Origin: Bimuria novae-zelandiae CBS 107.79
Taxonomy: Eukaryota; Ascomycota; Dothideomycetes; Pleosporales; Didymosphaeriaceae
Assembly (NCBI GenBank): GCA_010015655.1
Contig: ML976668.1
Location: forward strand, 879,734-943,733
Direction: 5' to 3'
DNA length: 64,000 bases
Numbering within the stretch: position 1 is the stretch's first letter; the number at the start of each line of letters is the position of its first letter. The notes under the pieces are model-generated. The model was not told the DNA's origin. It searched no databases and saw only the letters and a list, made by a program, of their open reading frames with translations. Both the position numbers and the translations under genes were made by a program. Shown in pieces: positions 31,626 through 41,501 of this stretch.

Positions 31626-31798
31626 TATAAAAAGCGCCCTAACTACGGGCGACTTAGTCTATCCACAGTACTAAGGCGATCCCTTAGAGAGGGAAGAGAA
31701 GGGCTGCGGCGAGGGAAGTAGATAGGCGGAAGGCCCAGATAGCGCCGGTCTAGAGCGGACTAGGGCCGTCGAGGGCCCTCGACCTACGACTCGTGACA
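31626..31798 (-). repeat. Gypsy 5' LTR (173 bp)
   Basis: On the plus strand it starts TATAAAAAGCG (mutated from TGTA) and ends CTCGTGACA, giving TGTCAC as the original LTR start on the minus strand. It pairs with 23101-23273. Confidence 0.9.
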
Positions 31799-33408
31799 AT
31801 AAGTCCTTGAACAGGTTATAAGAATTAAGCTTTACTTTACTAAGTTAATACTTTATTCTAGTGCTTACTAAGCACAGAATTGCTTAATAGCTATAATTAT
31901 CTTAATTATCCCTAAATTTCTATATTTTACCTTTAACTATACCCCTACTATTAGCTATACTATTAATATTTTAAAAAGATTCTTAAAACAAATTATTTTT
32001 CTTCTCATTATCCCACTATATTAATAGGAATATATGTAACTTTTAAAGAACGATATTATATAATAAGTTATATATTCCAAAACTAGACGTAAGATACTAC
32101 TAAAAAGATACTTTCACTCTAAAGTAAATATAAACGTTAAAGTACTAATATTTTTTAAAGTTATATAACTTATATATATATAAATACCTCGTAATATGTT
32201 TTCATTAGTATAGCCCTTATGTTTAAAAAGTTATAAAGAGTTTAATTTTTAAAATTTTAGTATTTTACTTAGTTATAATTGTAGCTCTTACGACGTAATC
32301 CATTCACTGGCCTATACATATAAGTATTTATAATAATACGTATCTATATTAATTAGTATTATAAAGCGATATTATTTATTTCATATGAATATTACGATTA
32401 GTAAGATAATTAAAAATAGTAGATAATTGCAATACTTACCCTACGTTTACTTATTTAAACTAAGTCTAAAATTAAAATATTAGCACTATATAGAATACTA
32501 TCCTCACTTACTTGCCTATGACATTAAGGATAAGAATGTTTATTTTCTGTTATATTTTTTTAATTAATTAGTTAGAAATTTTAGAATTTTAATATAATAT
32601 AGATATTAACTGGTCTTATAGTCTACTAGGTTTTTAATGTTTATTATTAAGATTTATATCTAAGTACGCTATACGCATTTTTCTTAATTATTACTAATAC
32701 CACTAATACTATTTTAAAATGAATAACCTACTAAAAATAATATTTAATTAAAAAAAAAAGCTTTTTAGCCTTTTACGTCACTTATGCGTTATACTTTAGC
32801 TTATTATATTTATTATAAAACTTTTAGTGCTACGTGTTATACTACTACCTTTTTTTTATTAAAGTAATAAACATGTTAAAAGTTATTAAGAATAAGTTAA
32901 AGTTATATTAATTATCGCGGAGTAAAAGGCGAATCTTTTACTCCTGTTCGAGTAGCATATTCTTAACTATTACACACTCTCCCCTAGGTCGTAGTGTAGC
33001 GTAAAGCTAGAAGCTTTTTAAAGTTTCTTATATATATTAGCTATAGCGCAACATGCCCTATATATTCTACTTTAGTCTCTCTTTTACTTACTTCTAGCGT
33101 CTATAGCCCTTTTTATAACTAACTCTTAGCTATTTAGCACTATAGCTACCTAGCGCTAGCATTTCTAATACTAACTTTATGTTCTTTAGTATAGTACTTT
33201 TTAGTATAATATACTTTTAGCTATTTTTATAGTATACACGTCCTTATTTATAGTACTTTATTTAAGTACTAAAGTGCTTACGTAGGCTTCAGTAACTTTC
33301 AGCTTGTAATTATTATAAAGTAAAAAGTCAATTTTTTATCTTTATTAAAATATAATATTTTTAATTATTATATGAATACATATATAAGTTATATTATGTT
33401 ATTAAAGC

Positions 33409-33455
33409 GTTAGATTAGGGTTAGGTTAAGGTTAGATTCAAGTTAGGTTAAAGTT
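33409..33455. repeat. Degenerate TTAGGG-like patch
   Basis: The run reads TTAGATTAGGGTTAGGTTAA, GGTTAGATTCAAG and TTAGGTTAAAG, that is several degenerate copies of the fungal telomere hexamer TTAGGG. Given the base composition of the block, chance similarity is possible. Confidence 0.45.
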
Positions 33456-33699
33456 ATATTACTTATATTAAGTATTACTAATTTTAATAACTTCTGCTAA
33501 AGATATTAGGTTAGGTTTAATATTTAATATATTATACATTTTTTTGAAATTTATTAATATTTTAACCCTAGTATAGCTTAATTAAAATATTTTTAATATA
33601 TTAATTATAATTAGTATTTGGTATAGTTTTTATACAAAATTATTAAAAATACAAAAAATGCATTTCAATACTAATAATTTAACTTCAGCTAATATATTA

Positions 33700-33960
33700 A
33701 GTTAAGATTGTATTAAAATTAAGTTAAAATTAAATAAAAACTAAGTTAGAGGAAAATAATAATTAAGTTGAAATTAAGTTAAAATTAATTTAAATCTAAG
33801 TTAAAGTTAAAGTAAATTTAAGTTAACTTAACCTAAAATTAGGTAAAAGTTAAGTTTTTATATAATAAAACTTAACTTTAATTCAAGAGCCACGTAATTA
33901 TATTTTAACTTATACTTATACTAGTACTACAAAAAGTTAAGTTAAGGTTAAATTAAAATT
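33700..33960. repeat. Degenerate satellite-like AAGTTAAAATT repeats
   Basis: Many imperfect copies of AAGTTAAAATTAA-type units, plus inverted versions (TTAACTTAACC), are packed into about 260 bp. Unit length is irregular. They probably arose from local duplication in AT-rich DNA. Confidence 0.5.
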
Positions 33961-34099
33961 AAATATTTATATAATTTTGTAAAAGGGTACCTTGCTAGAG
34001 CTTTCTGCGCTAGCTAGGGTTAATCTAAGCAGCCAAGCAGCTAAGCACGCAATTCCCTAAATCCCTAAATAGCTTAGCGTCTTAGTAGAGCTTCCTCTC

Positions 34100-34905
34100 T
34101 TTACTAGACTTTATTTATAAGCTCCTTAATTAAAGTTAACTATACGCAATAGTTATAAGCCTAGTACTTTTATAATAATTTATAATACTTACTTTATACT
34201 AGTTAATAATTATAGTAGTAAATTATTTCTTACTCTTTACTACTCTGACCCTTACGCCCGGCTACCTTACGTTCTATAATAGAGCCTAACTCTATAATAA
34301 CTACTATAAAGCTTCTAGTAAGTAACTAATTTATAAATTATAATTTATTCCTACCTTAGTACGCGTAGCTTAAATACCACGTAATTACTTAAGAAATATA
34401 AAGTTATATTAACTTTAAAACTTCTAAGTAAATAAATATATATAACTAGGCTCTAGAGCTGCTACACCTAGAAACTAAGGATAAGCCCTATATATAAAAG
34501 CTTAAGCGCTATAAGCTAGAGTCTGCTATTTATACTTAGCTTATACTAAAGCTTTAGGTACTCTAGAACTAGGTTTATACTATAGTTAATTTATAAAAGC
34601 TAGAACTTATAATACTATAATTAAGTAATTAGTAGACGCTATAGGCGCTATTAAGTGAACTTAAGAATAATCTCTATCCGAGCGATAATGACAAGAAGGA
34701 GCAGGTACGACATACATATAAAGAGGTTACCCTACGCCCACAAAGCAGCAGAATAACAGACATAACTAAATGGCTATCTGAATGGAATCGCGCACACGCT
34801 AACGCTGTGCTCCTAGATCTCCTAAAGATAAAGGATACATTGCTAATAAAGGATTTCCTACGCTTAGCACTACTATACAACCATAAGTGGGCTTAGAGAG
34901 AGCTT
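34100..34905 (+). pseudogene. Copia gag remnant
   Basis: Plus-strand gag-like text with stops: LKRYKLESAIYT, then ALLSELKNNLYPSDNDKKEQ, VRHTYKEVTLRPQSSRITDI and TKWLSEWNRAHANAVLLDLL. This matches the UBN2/retrotran_gag pattern of Copia elements (a helical gag with a W...W..YxxA segment). The last part, 34660-34890, is nearly free of stops. The rest of the Copia element does not follow; an LTR begins at 34919. Confidence 0.6.
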
Positions 34906-34918
34906 GATAACCTATCGT

Positions 34919-35299
34919 GTTATGAGGCTCTCACACCTTGGTCCGATCCGGGTTAGGGCGGTAAGGTATCGTGGTGCTTCACGGATTATTTAGTGGTATA
35001 AGTTGATGCGACACTTAGCGCGAGGCTAGACAATCTAATCTTATAATAAAGTAAGATAACTATTAGTCTATATAGGAGAACGTACTCGCATAAAAGATAT
35101 GTGAGTTGACTACAAGGAGCATAACAAAAGGAAACCGTCCTGTATATATATCCTCCTTGTCCCATAGAATCCCACGATGTCCCACAACCCGGAACCGTGG
35201 GATCCCATGGGATTTCCTGGGACGTTACGTAAGCCTGAGGTGGGGCCCGGATGCCGTCATAAGGCTTTCCATCCCACCGTCGACTTTTGGATCGTAACA
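34919..35299 (-). repeat. LTR of about 381 bp between Copia and Gypsy fragments
   Basis: It begins TGTTATGAGG and ends GATCGTAACA on the plus strand, with an imperfect terminal inverted repeat. On the minus strand a TATATATAC box lies about 145 bp from the LTR start, which suggests that orientation. It contains a quasi-palindromic run of GGGATCCCATGGGATTTCCT type. No target-site duplication (TATCG versus TAAAT). GC content is normal in the right two-thirds. Confidence 0.6.
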
Positions 35300-35309
35300 T
35301 AAATAATGC

Positions 35310-36110
35310 TTATAGCACCTATTAGAACGAAAAGAAATCTATCTATAGCATATTATCCACAGATAGTCGGACAAATAGAACGTATAAACTAGACGATTAA
35401 AACGTACCTACGCATCTACTATAATAACAAAAAAAAACTAGATTTCCTTATTATCTATAGCATAACTAGTATATGATAATAAAGTATTAATAGTAACTAG
35501 ATACACACTATTCTATATAAACCACGAAAGACACCTATATCTCTTTAATTAAGTATTACCTATGGCAATTAGGACGAAAGAAGTTATTAACATGGTAAAA
35601 ACTATAAAGAAGATATATAAATAACTCCAAAAAAATCTTAAAAAATCTTAATAGCAAAGTATTTCTTATATAAACTAACAATAAAAAACGGCACCTTAGC
35701 TAAAGAAGGGGGATATGGCATATTTACTTATAAAAAATCTTTAAATCTAGAAAAAAAACCAGAAACTAGAATATATTAAAGTTAAACTATTTTTTGTTTT
35801 AAAATGAATATTACTAGTTAACTACTAATTAGACCTACTATAAGATGCTAAAGTACACCTAGCATTCTATATAGATAAATTAGAACTAGCGGACCTAGAA
35901 ATACTAGTTAAAACCATATTCTATTACTAGCTAGAAGAAGAAAATAAATTCGAGGTTAAATATATACTATAATACTAGGATTAGTCATAAATATATCTTA
36001 TTAAGTAGAAAGGTTACCCTTATAGTAAAAATATATAAGAATTCCTAAATTACTTAGAAAACTATTAGCAGATAATTAAACGCTACTATAAGTAACTTAC
36101 CTAAAACTTA
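35310..36110 (+). pseudogene. Second Gypsy pol remnant: integrase core end plus chromodomain
   Basis: On the plus strand RNLSIAYYPQIVGQIERINQ (stop in place of the last Gln) and TIKTYLRIYYN are the integrase core end (normally HPQTDGQTER). It is followed by the linker KKGDMAYLLIKNL, VKLFFVLK and DAKVHLAFYIDKLELADLE, and the chromodomain text EENKFEVKYIL...YLIKxKGYPYSKNI. The order and spacing are exactly those of Gypsy chromoviruses. Many stops show RIP. A purine run AAAAGGGAGGAGA at about 36616 may be its polypurine tract, so a degraded 3' LTR would start near 36630. The 5' part is missing. Confidence 0.75.
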
Positions 36111-36752
36111 GAATAGGTAAAGTAGTAAAATTATCTAATAAGCTAAGAGTAGCTTATATAGTAGATAAATATCTAACTAAGACATTTATAATAGGATAAT
36201 TAACTACTTTAGTATTTACTATCTCTTCCTTAGTAGCTAAATTAGACGTATGGTATAATGTTTTCTTACGCGCACGCTCTTTAGCCTACGCTAGTATTTT
36301 CTTATTTTTTATACTCCTCTTGTGTCTTATCTAAGGACGCCTAAGACATGTTAACGTACGAATAGCTAAAATAAATATATATAGTATATTTTAAACTTAA
36401 CTTTAGTATAACGTAATACTTTTAACTTTTAAATTTATACTTAAAATAAGGGTGCTTAGCAATAAAGTTAGCCTAAAGAATTTTATTATATAAATAAAGT
36501 TTATAAGTAGTAGAATTAGTAGGTATATTAGCTAACGTTATATTTATAAGTATAAGCTCGGGGTCACGCTTATATAAAAAAGGTAAAACTATATAAGTAA
36601 TTTAAGGATAAGTCTTAAAAGGGAGGAGATTATATTAGGATCTAAGGTCTAACAAAGTCTATACTAGTTTTATATTTAATTCTTTACGTTATTTACAAGG
36701 AATAACTAATTATTAGTAACTACACTATAGGGCGCTAAGTTACGTAACTACT

Positions 36753-37274
36753 TGTAACGGCCAGCAAGATATAGCCTTGCGGCTGATAGATTGGCGCTAT
36801 GTACAAAGACTCAAAGCTAAAGAAGAGAAAGGGATCAAGAGGGCCGAGTAGGCGGCATATAGTCTGCCGCCATCTAGTAACTGCCATCTCAATGCTGCGA
36901 CTGCCTTCTCAGTGTAGCAGCTGCCATCTTAGTGTAGCAGCTGCCATCACTGCATGGCAGCTGCCATCCATCGCCCTTGTGACGACGCCCAGATCACAGC
37001 GAGTCCCACGATCGTCACACTACTCTCTAAAGAGCGCTCGCCAACGAGCAGGAATAAGCTATATATATAAGAACGCAAATATAAGCTTTTATATTTAGAT
37101 TTAACTTAGACTCTTATTAATTTATTTATACTATATACTCCTTTAATACTAACGCCTATTAATAAGCGCAAGCTATTAATAAGACCTTTACTTATATTAC
37201 TAACGCTCTTGCCCGAGAACTAACCCTAGACCCCTTTAAGACTAGCTACCCGTAGGGGCTTAACAGTAAGATTT
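36753..37274 (+). repeat. Copia-type LTR of about 522 bp
   Basis: It starts TGTAACGGCC and ends GGGGCTTAACA. The last roughly 70 bases match the end of the solo LTR at 14178-14599 (GCCCGAGAACTAACCCTAGA; GACTAGCTACCC). The left half is GC-normal and the right half is RIP-mutated. No target-site duplication was found, so it may be one end of a degraded element that continues rightward to about 38040. Confidence 0.65.
36875..36975. repeat. Imperfect tandem repeats of about 22 bp inside the LTR
   Basis: Units of the type AGCTGCCATCTTAGTGTAGC recur about four to five times with substitutions (CTGCCATCT, CTGCCTTCT, CTGCCATCA). They lie in the putative U3 region, where such repeats often bind regulators. 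Confidence 0.6.
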
Positions 37275-38043
37275 ATAGCTATTAAGAATTAGAAGTTAAT
37301 ATACATATTAAGTCTTTTTAGCTCTCTTTCCTATATAGTAATTAAAACCCTATTAAAACTATTAAAGGCCTATTTTGTTATTTAACTAGCTAGAAAGAGT
37401 TAAAATAATAATAACTCTATAATATAAAAAAAAAATTATTTAGCTTAATTATAGGCCATTAGTATTAAATTAATAAATTAATAATAAATTAATAGTAAAT
37501 CTATTAGCATATATATATGCAATAATTAAAATTTATTTATAATTATTATTTTATATAAATTACCTTATTTAGTAACTTTTATATAGGGGCCTACTAAAGA
37601 TCCTTTTCACGCGACTAATAATACTAAAGAGGAAGTTTTTCATGTCTATATTATAATAATAATAAAACTTTATACTATACTTCTTAATTTTCTTATATAA
37701 AACTTAAAGTAAACCTTATATTTTGCCTTTAAATTAGTATTATAGTAATTACTATTACGTTTAGTTATTTAGCATAATATTAAGGCGTTACTATTACGCT
37801 TAATAAGGTAATTAACCTAAAATATATTTACATTTTTTTAAGTAATACGGGATGTAAAGTTCCATATTATTTACTCTATAGAAGGAAGGCCACGTTTTTA
37901 TTATAGGCTAAATATATAGCGCGTAGAATTAGTAATTATACGCGCTTATATATTGCGTTAGTACCTACGTATTAATATAAAACGTACAATGCTGAATTAT
38001 TTTATAATTCTATTATATAATAAAATTCTTTCAGTTTTTATAA
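37275..38043. other. RIP-saturated AT-rich tail of the transposon block
   Basis: No readable protein remains. Base composition switches sharply to GC-normal at about 38044, which marks the edge of the graveyard. Confidence 0.5.
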
Positions 38044-38127
38044 TTAAATTACTGCTATGGCGGCGTTAATTAGGTCTATATTAGCGCCATTGTAGCGCGT
38101 TAAAAGTAGGTGCGCGATCACGCGGCA

Positions 38128-38167
38128 TTGCGCATTGAGTGATGTTGCGCATTGAGTGATGTTGCGC
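38128..38167. repeat. 17-bp tandem repeat, 2.4 copies
   Basis: TTGCGCATTGAGTGATG occurs at 38128-38144 and 38145-38161 and is followed by a partial TTGCGC. It lies about 85 bp from the AT-rich boundary, in the 3' flank of the DUF3405 gene. Confidence 0.85.
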
Positions 38168-38500
38168 ACCGACTGTCGAGACACGGTATGTTCGGCACAA
38201 GTCAAGCCGATTATGGGCGCAACCCTAGATTCCGCTCTGGAAAGCTCGCACCAAAATGTTGCCGAAAAGTGTCTGAAGGCAAGCACGCACCTGGCAAAGC
38301 TTTGAAGTAAATCCGTAACTCGTATTATGCACAGAACAGATACATACAACATGCCAGCGTAGAAGGTATCGTCGCTCAATGATACCGAAATGATGCACCG
38401 GCCACCGAACCCAGAAAACCTAGTCCTCTAACGCCTCGCATGTATGCTTGCCCACAAGGAAATCAAATCAAATGCCGAAACACCTTTCAATACCAGCAGC

Positions 38501-40942
38501 TCAAGTCGTGACATGCTCCTCCTCCAATCTCTCCTGTATCAAATCAACCTGCTTGACAGGATGCAATAGCATAGCTGGCAAACACATCCTGCCTTCGCCG
38601 GCCAGCTCTTCTTGTTCTCCTCCATCGTTGTCGACCTTGTAACCGAGCCATCGTTTCCAAAGGTTCGGTGCGTGACCGGCGTGGTAGTACCATGTCGTTC
38701 CCAAGAAGTTATGCTGCCGATCATCGCTGAAAACACTCAACCTCGAACCACCGCTCGCACCGTTCCTGCCGTTGTTGAAAATAGCAGCGAGATACTGCAC
38801 TGGCCACTTACGATCAATGTAGACGGGATGCGGTGCATATACGGCCTTCAGTCCGTGGTGAAGGGCACAGGAAGCGGGCCACATCTCGGAAAACATGGTG
38901 TGGCGGTGAATCGATTGTTCACGATGCATGGTCTCGAGGAGGCGGCGAGATAGACGACCGGATGTGTTGATTGCAACACGCCGGGGCGGAAGGCCTTGCG
39001 TTTTGTTGTACCCTGTGATGTCTTCTGCCAGAATCCAGTTTGTGCCATCCGGGTCGAAGAGCGGGTTCAGTACGATGAGATCAGCCGGCTCACCAACACC
39101 CCACTGGTACTTGTCTTCCATCAATGAGCGTGGTGGACGGACGGCATTATCGATCTCGATGTCGGGGTAATCGGCCGGTGATTCTGGACCCCAGACGGGT
39201 TTTTCTTTCTTCTGGGTCTCGATCTCAGGCACATGTGGGTTCGGAGGAAGGTGGGAAGACCAAGAGTTTGCTTTGCTGTTGGTGCCATGCTCGGTCTGAA
39301 CGCGCACCATCTGGGAGAAGTCTTCCCAAGAGTCATGCACGGCGGGGACGTAGAAGCGGGCGTTGCGCTCCCACAACCCTTTGCGTGGCTGTTTGTCTGT
39401 CCATTCGCTGATCTTCTTGAATAGGTGATAGTAGTGGCCAGTGTAGCGGACGTCCATTTCCCAATGCCAGAAGAACTCAAACTCGGGATGTTGGTGGGCG
39501 AAGTAGGTCACAGGCATGTACGTGGAGCGGTATGCACCGTGAACTGGCAGATCTCGGTACATAGAATCTTCAACACCTCCGTAGATGAGGCCCATCTGGC
39601 GTTCGGACCAAAGCGTTCCCATGCCGGCGAACTCGGCTGGCAGGGACTTGTTAAGGACCTCTTGGTAGACTTCTTCTACGGCCCAGATCTGCTTGTTGTC
39701 GTCCTTGACATGGATGAGGAAGTGCACCTGGTACTCCCCACCGGACCCAATACTGAGCTCGGAGATGAGGGAGCGGAGGTACATGATGTCTTCGTCATCG
39801 TACTCATAATCTGACCATGTCCGGATCAGAACGGCAGTGCGGGGGAGAAGCTTGTTGTGCTGCTTCTTTGGTTGTTCGCGAGCTGTTCCGTTGCCCTTGC
39901 TTGCGCTTGGGTCCTGAGCTTCCAGTGTGGCAACATCCGAGCGCTTCGCATGCGTGGTTTGGAATTTGTGTTGGAGGCTTGGGGGCATCGGCTCGAAGCG
40001 CCCCTTGTTCTTTTCCAAGCAGCGCTCAAGAGCTGCACCCCATTTGACCTCACGGAAGTCGACCTCTGGTGTCTGCTCCCACACTTTGTCGCTGCCTTCT
40101 CGATCGCCTTCCATGGCGGCACCGGTGCCTCCACGCCGTTTCGAATATCCGAGACCGTACGGTCCTAGCCGTCCGAAGCGCTCGAAGCATACGTCTTTCC
40201 GAAGGCCAAGCAAGTCGTAGGAGCCGATGACGTTTTCTGGTGTGCCCTTTGTGACGCCATTGTAGACTCTCATCGATGGCAACTGTATAGTTTCGTTCGT
40301 ATCCAAATAGCACGTCTCCACTGGGCCGTATTCTTGGATGTATTTCTGGCTCTGGTAGTCAGGATATGGGTTGAAAGGAATAGAGTCAGGAACGTTCCCG
40401 CCTTCCATGCGCTTTTCCTTGGGTGAGACTTCGTCAGCCTTCTGCAGTGGCATCTCTGGGTCTACGTCCTCCTTCTTTGGGTACTCTGGCACGTTCTCTC
40501 CTCTGCCAACAAGCGTCCGTATCCCGCCATGGTATCTCTTCAGGAAAGGAAAGCTCTCCCACACCGGCTTCGGAGGCGGATCTTTATGCAGCCCCAATTC
40601 AGCGCTTCGTATTGATGCCCAGCTCTGATTCAGCAGGAAGAACATGAATAACAGTACCGTCGAACCTACTGCCAGCCCAAAGTATCTCGTGAAGGCTCGC
40701 GGGTTCTTGTAGCTGTAGGCGCTCACCGACGGTCGTGATATCGCTCGTTGTATTCGCTTCGGTGGTTCATACGCGGCCGATGACGATCGAGACGAGAGCG
40801 GAGAGGATGTGGCGGAAGAGTTGTAGCTTTCATCTTCACTACTGGTGTGTTTCTCGTAGTCGAGATCTTCCACGTCGTATGCTGGCACCTCGCTGTATTG
40901 CGGTTTCCGCTTTGCCACCTGTAGTGGCCGGAAACCTAGCAT
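38501..40942 (-). CDS. DUF3405 family type II membrane protein
   Basis: A single exon of 813 residues from the ATG at 40942; a longer frame exists only with a non-ATG codon after an in-frame stop. The N-terminal about 85 residues are cytosolic-type, Ser-rich and basic. A transmembrane helix (FGLAVGSTVLLFMFFLLNQS) spans about residues 88-108. The large remainder is the DUF3405 region, seen in RTAVLIRTWSDYEYDDEDIM, VHFLIHVKDDNK, FFWHWEMDVRYTGHYYHLFK, KGLWERNARFYVP and HHGLKAVYAPHPVYIDRKWP. The topology and the W-E-M-D-V acidic motif resemble Golgi glycosyltransferases, so a sugar-transfer role in the secretory pathway is a reasonable inference, though unproven. It is intact, the first gene on the GC-normal side of the transposon block. 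Neighbouring genes run in the same direction. Confidence 0.85.
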   Translation of the reverse strand: MLGFRPLQVAKRKPQYSEVPAYDVEDLDYEKHTSSEDESYNSSATSSPLSSRSSSAAYEPPKRIQRAISRPSVSAYSYKNPRAFTRYFGLAVGSTVLLFMFFLLNQSWASIRSAELGLHKDPPPKPVWESFPFLKRYHGGIRTLVGRGENVPEYPKKEDVDPEMPLQKADEVSPKEKRMEGGNVPDSIPFNPYPDYQSQKYIQEYGPVETCYLDTNETIQLPSMRVYNGVTKGTPENVIGSYDLLGLRKDVCFERFGRLGPYGLGYSKRRGGTGAAMEGDREGSDKVWEQTPEVDFREVKWGAALERCLEKNKGRFEPMPPSLQHKFQTTHAKRSDVATLEAQDPSASKGNGTAREQPKKQHNKLLPRTAVLIRTWSDYEYDDEDIMYLRSLISELSIGSGGEYQVHFLIHVKDDNKQIWAVEEVYQEVLNKSLPAEFAGMGTLWSERQMGLIYGGVEDSMYRDLPVHGAYRSTYMPVTYFAHQHPEFEFFWHWEMDVRYTGHYYHLFKKISEWTDKQPRKGLWERNARFYVPAVHDSWEDFSQMVRVQTEHGTNSKANSWSSHLPPNPHVPEIETQKKEKPVWGPESPADYPDIEIDNAVRPPRSLMEDKYQWGVGEPADLIVLNPLFDPDGTNWILAEDITGYNKTQGLPPRRVAINTSGRLSRRLLETMHREQSIHRHTMFSEMWPASCALHHGLKAVYAPHPVYIDRKWPVQYLAAIFNNGRNGASGGSRLSVFSDDRQHNFLGTTWYYHAGHAPNLWKRWLGYKVDNDGGEQEELAGEGRMCLPAMLLHPVKQVDLIQERLEEEHVTT

Positions 40943-41501
40943 CTTCTTCGGTGCCAGTGGTTGCACAAGCTATATCATGCGGTATGCGGGGAGATATAGT
41001 ACAGTTCGCAATGACGTCGGTGCTAGTTCTTCGATTATATGTTCAACTTCGAATCGAATGCAAATATTGCAGTAGGAAAGCGCGTAACAATTTAGTGTGA
41101 GCCGAGATATCGCGTCGAAAGTGCCGCGTTGACGGGCCAGGCAATGTTGCGTCGCGGGTTTGAATGCCAAGACAAAACAAAGCCGCGGTTTCCACGGCAG
41201 CGGCAGCCACGAACTGACGCCCCTACCATTCTGGGCTCACCACCAAGCACCACTCCACATCGTCAACTCGCATCATCTGCCTTACTCCACCGCATCATGA
41301 TCTATTGCTTCTACATAGTCCTCATTAAAGAGGTCTTCGCATGTTTTGTCGCCCACGTATGTGCGCCTACCGTTCGAAGATAGGGCCCAGCCTGACGGCT
41401 AATCGCCGAAAAAATCTACCGGAAACTGGCCGGGGAAAATCGCTATAATCGACGGCGATCACGAATATTTCCTATAATGGCATTTTCATCTCGCGCCCAC
41501 T
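40943..41501. other. Intergenic between two minus-strand genes
   Basis: It holds the promoter of the DUF3405 gene. No motif-bearing frame was found. Confidence 0.4.

Larger units (their letters stand above)
23101..31798 (-). mobile_element. Ty3/Gypsy chromovirus-type LTR retrotransposon, RIP-degraded, with nested Tc1
   Basis: Two 173-bp LTRs in the same orientation bound the element, with gag-pol on the minus strand: gag CCHC, protease, RT, RNase H, integrase and chromodomain in order from right to left. A purine-rich AAAGAAAAGAG precedes the 3' LTR on the minus strand. Flanking 5-mers are CTTAG (left) and ATAAG (right), which do not match. That, and the absence of the interrupted Fot1 gene on the right, suggest rearrangement after insertion. 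About 7.2 kb belongs to the element once the nested 1.5-kb Tc1 is removed. Confidence 0.88.
31799..34090. other. Extremely AT-rich, RIP-saturated block without recognisable genes
   Basis: No protein motif survived in any frame I read. Features inside are a telomere-like patch at 33409-33455 and a degenerate AAGTTAAAATT-type repeat at about 33700-33960. It probably represents very old, repeatedly mutated transposons. Confidence 0.5.

Noticed and set aside
40943..40966. Eight-residue N-terminal extension of the DUF3405 protein
   Set aside because: It would start at GTG, directly after an in-frame TAG; the ATG at 40942 is the first proper start.
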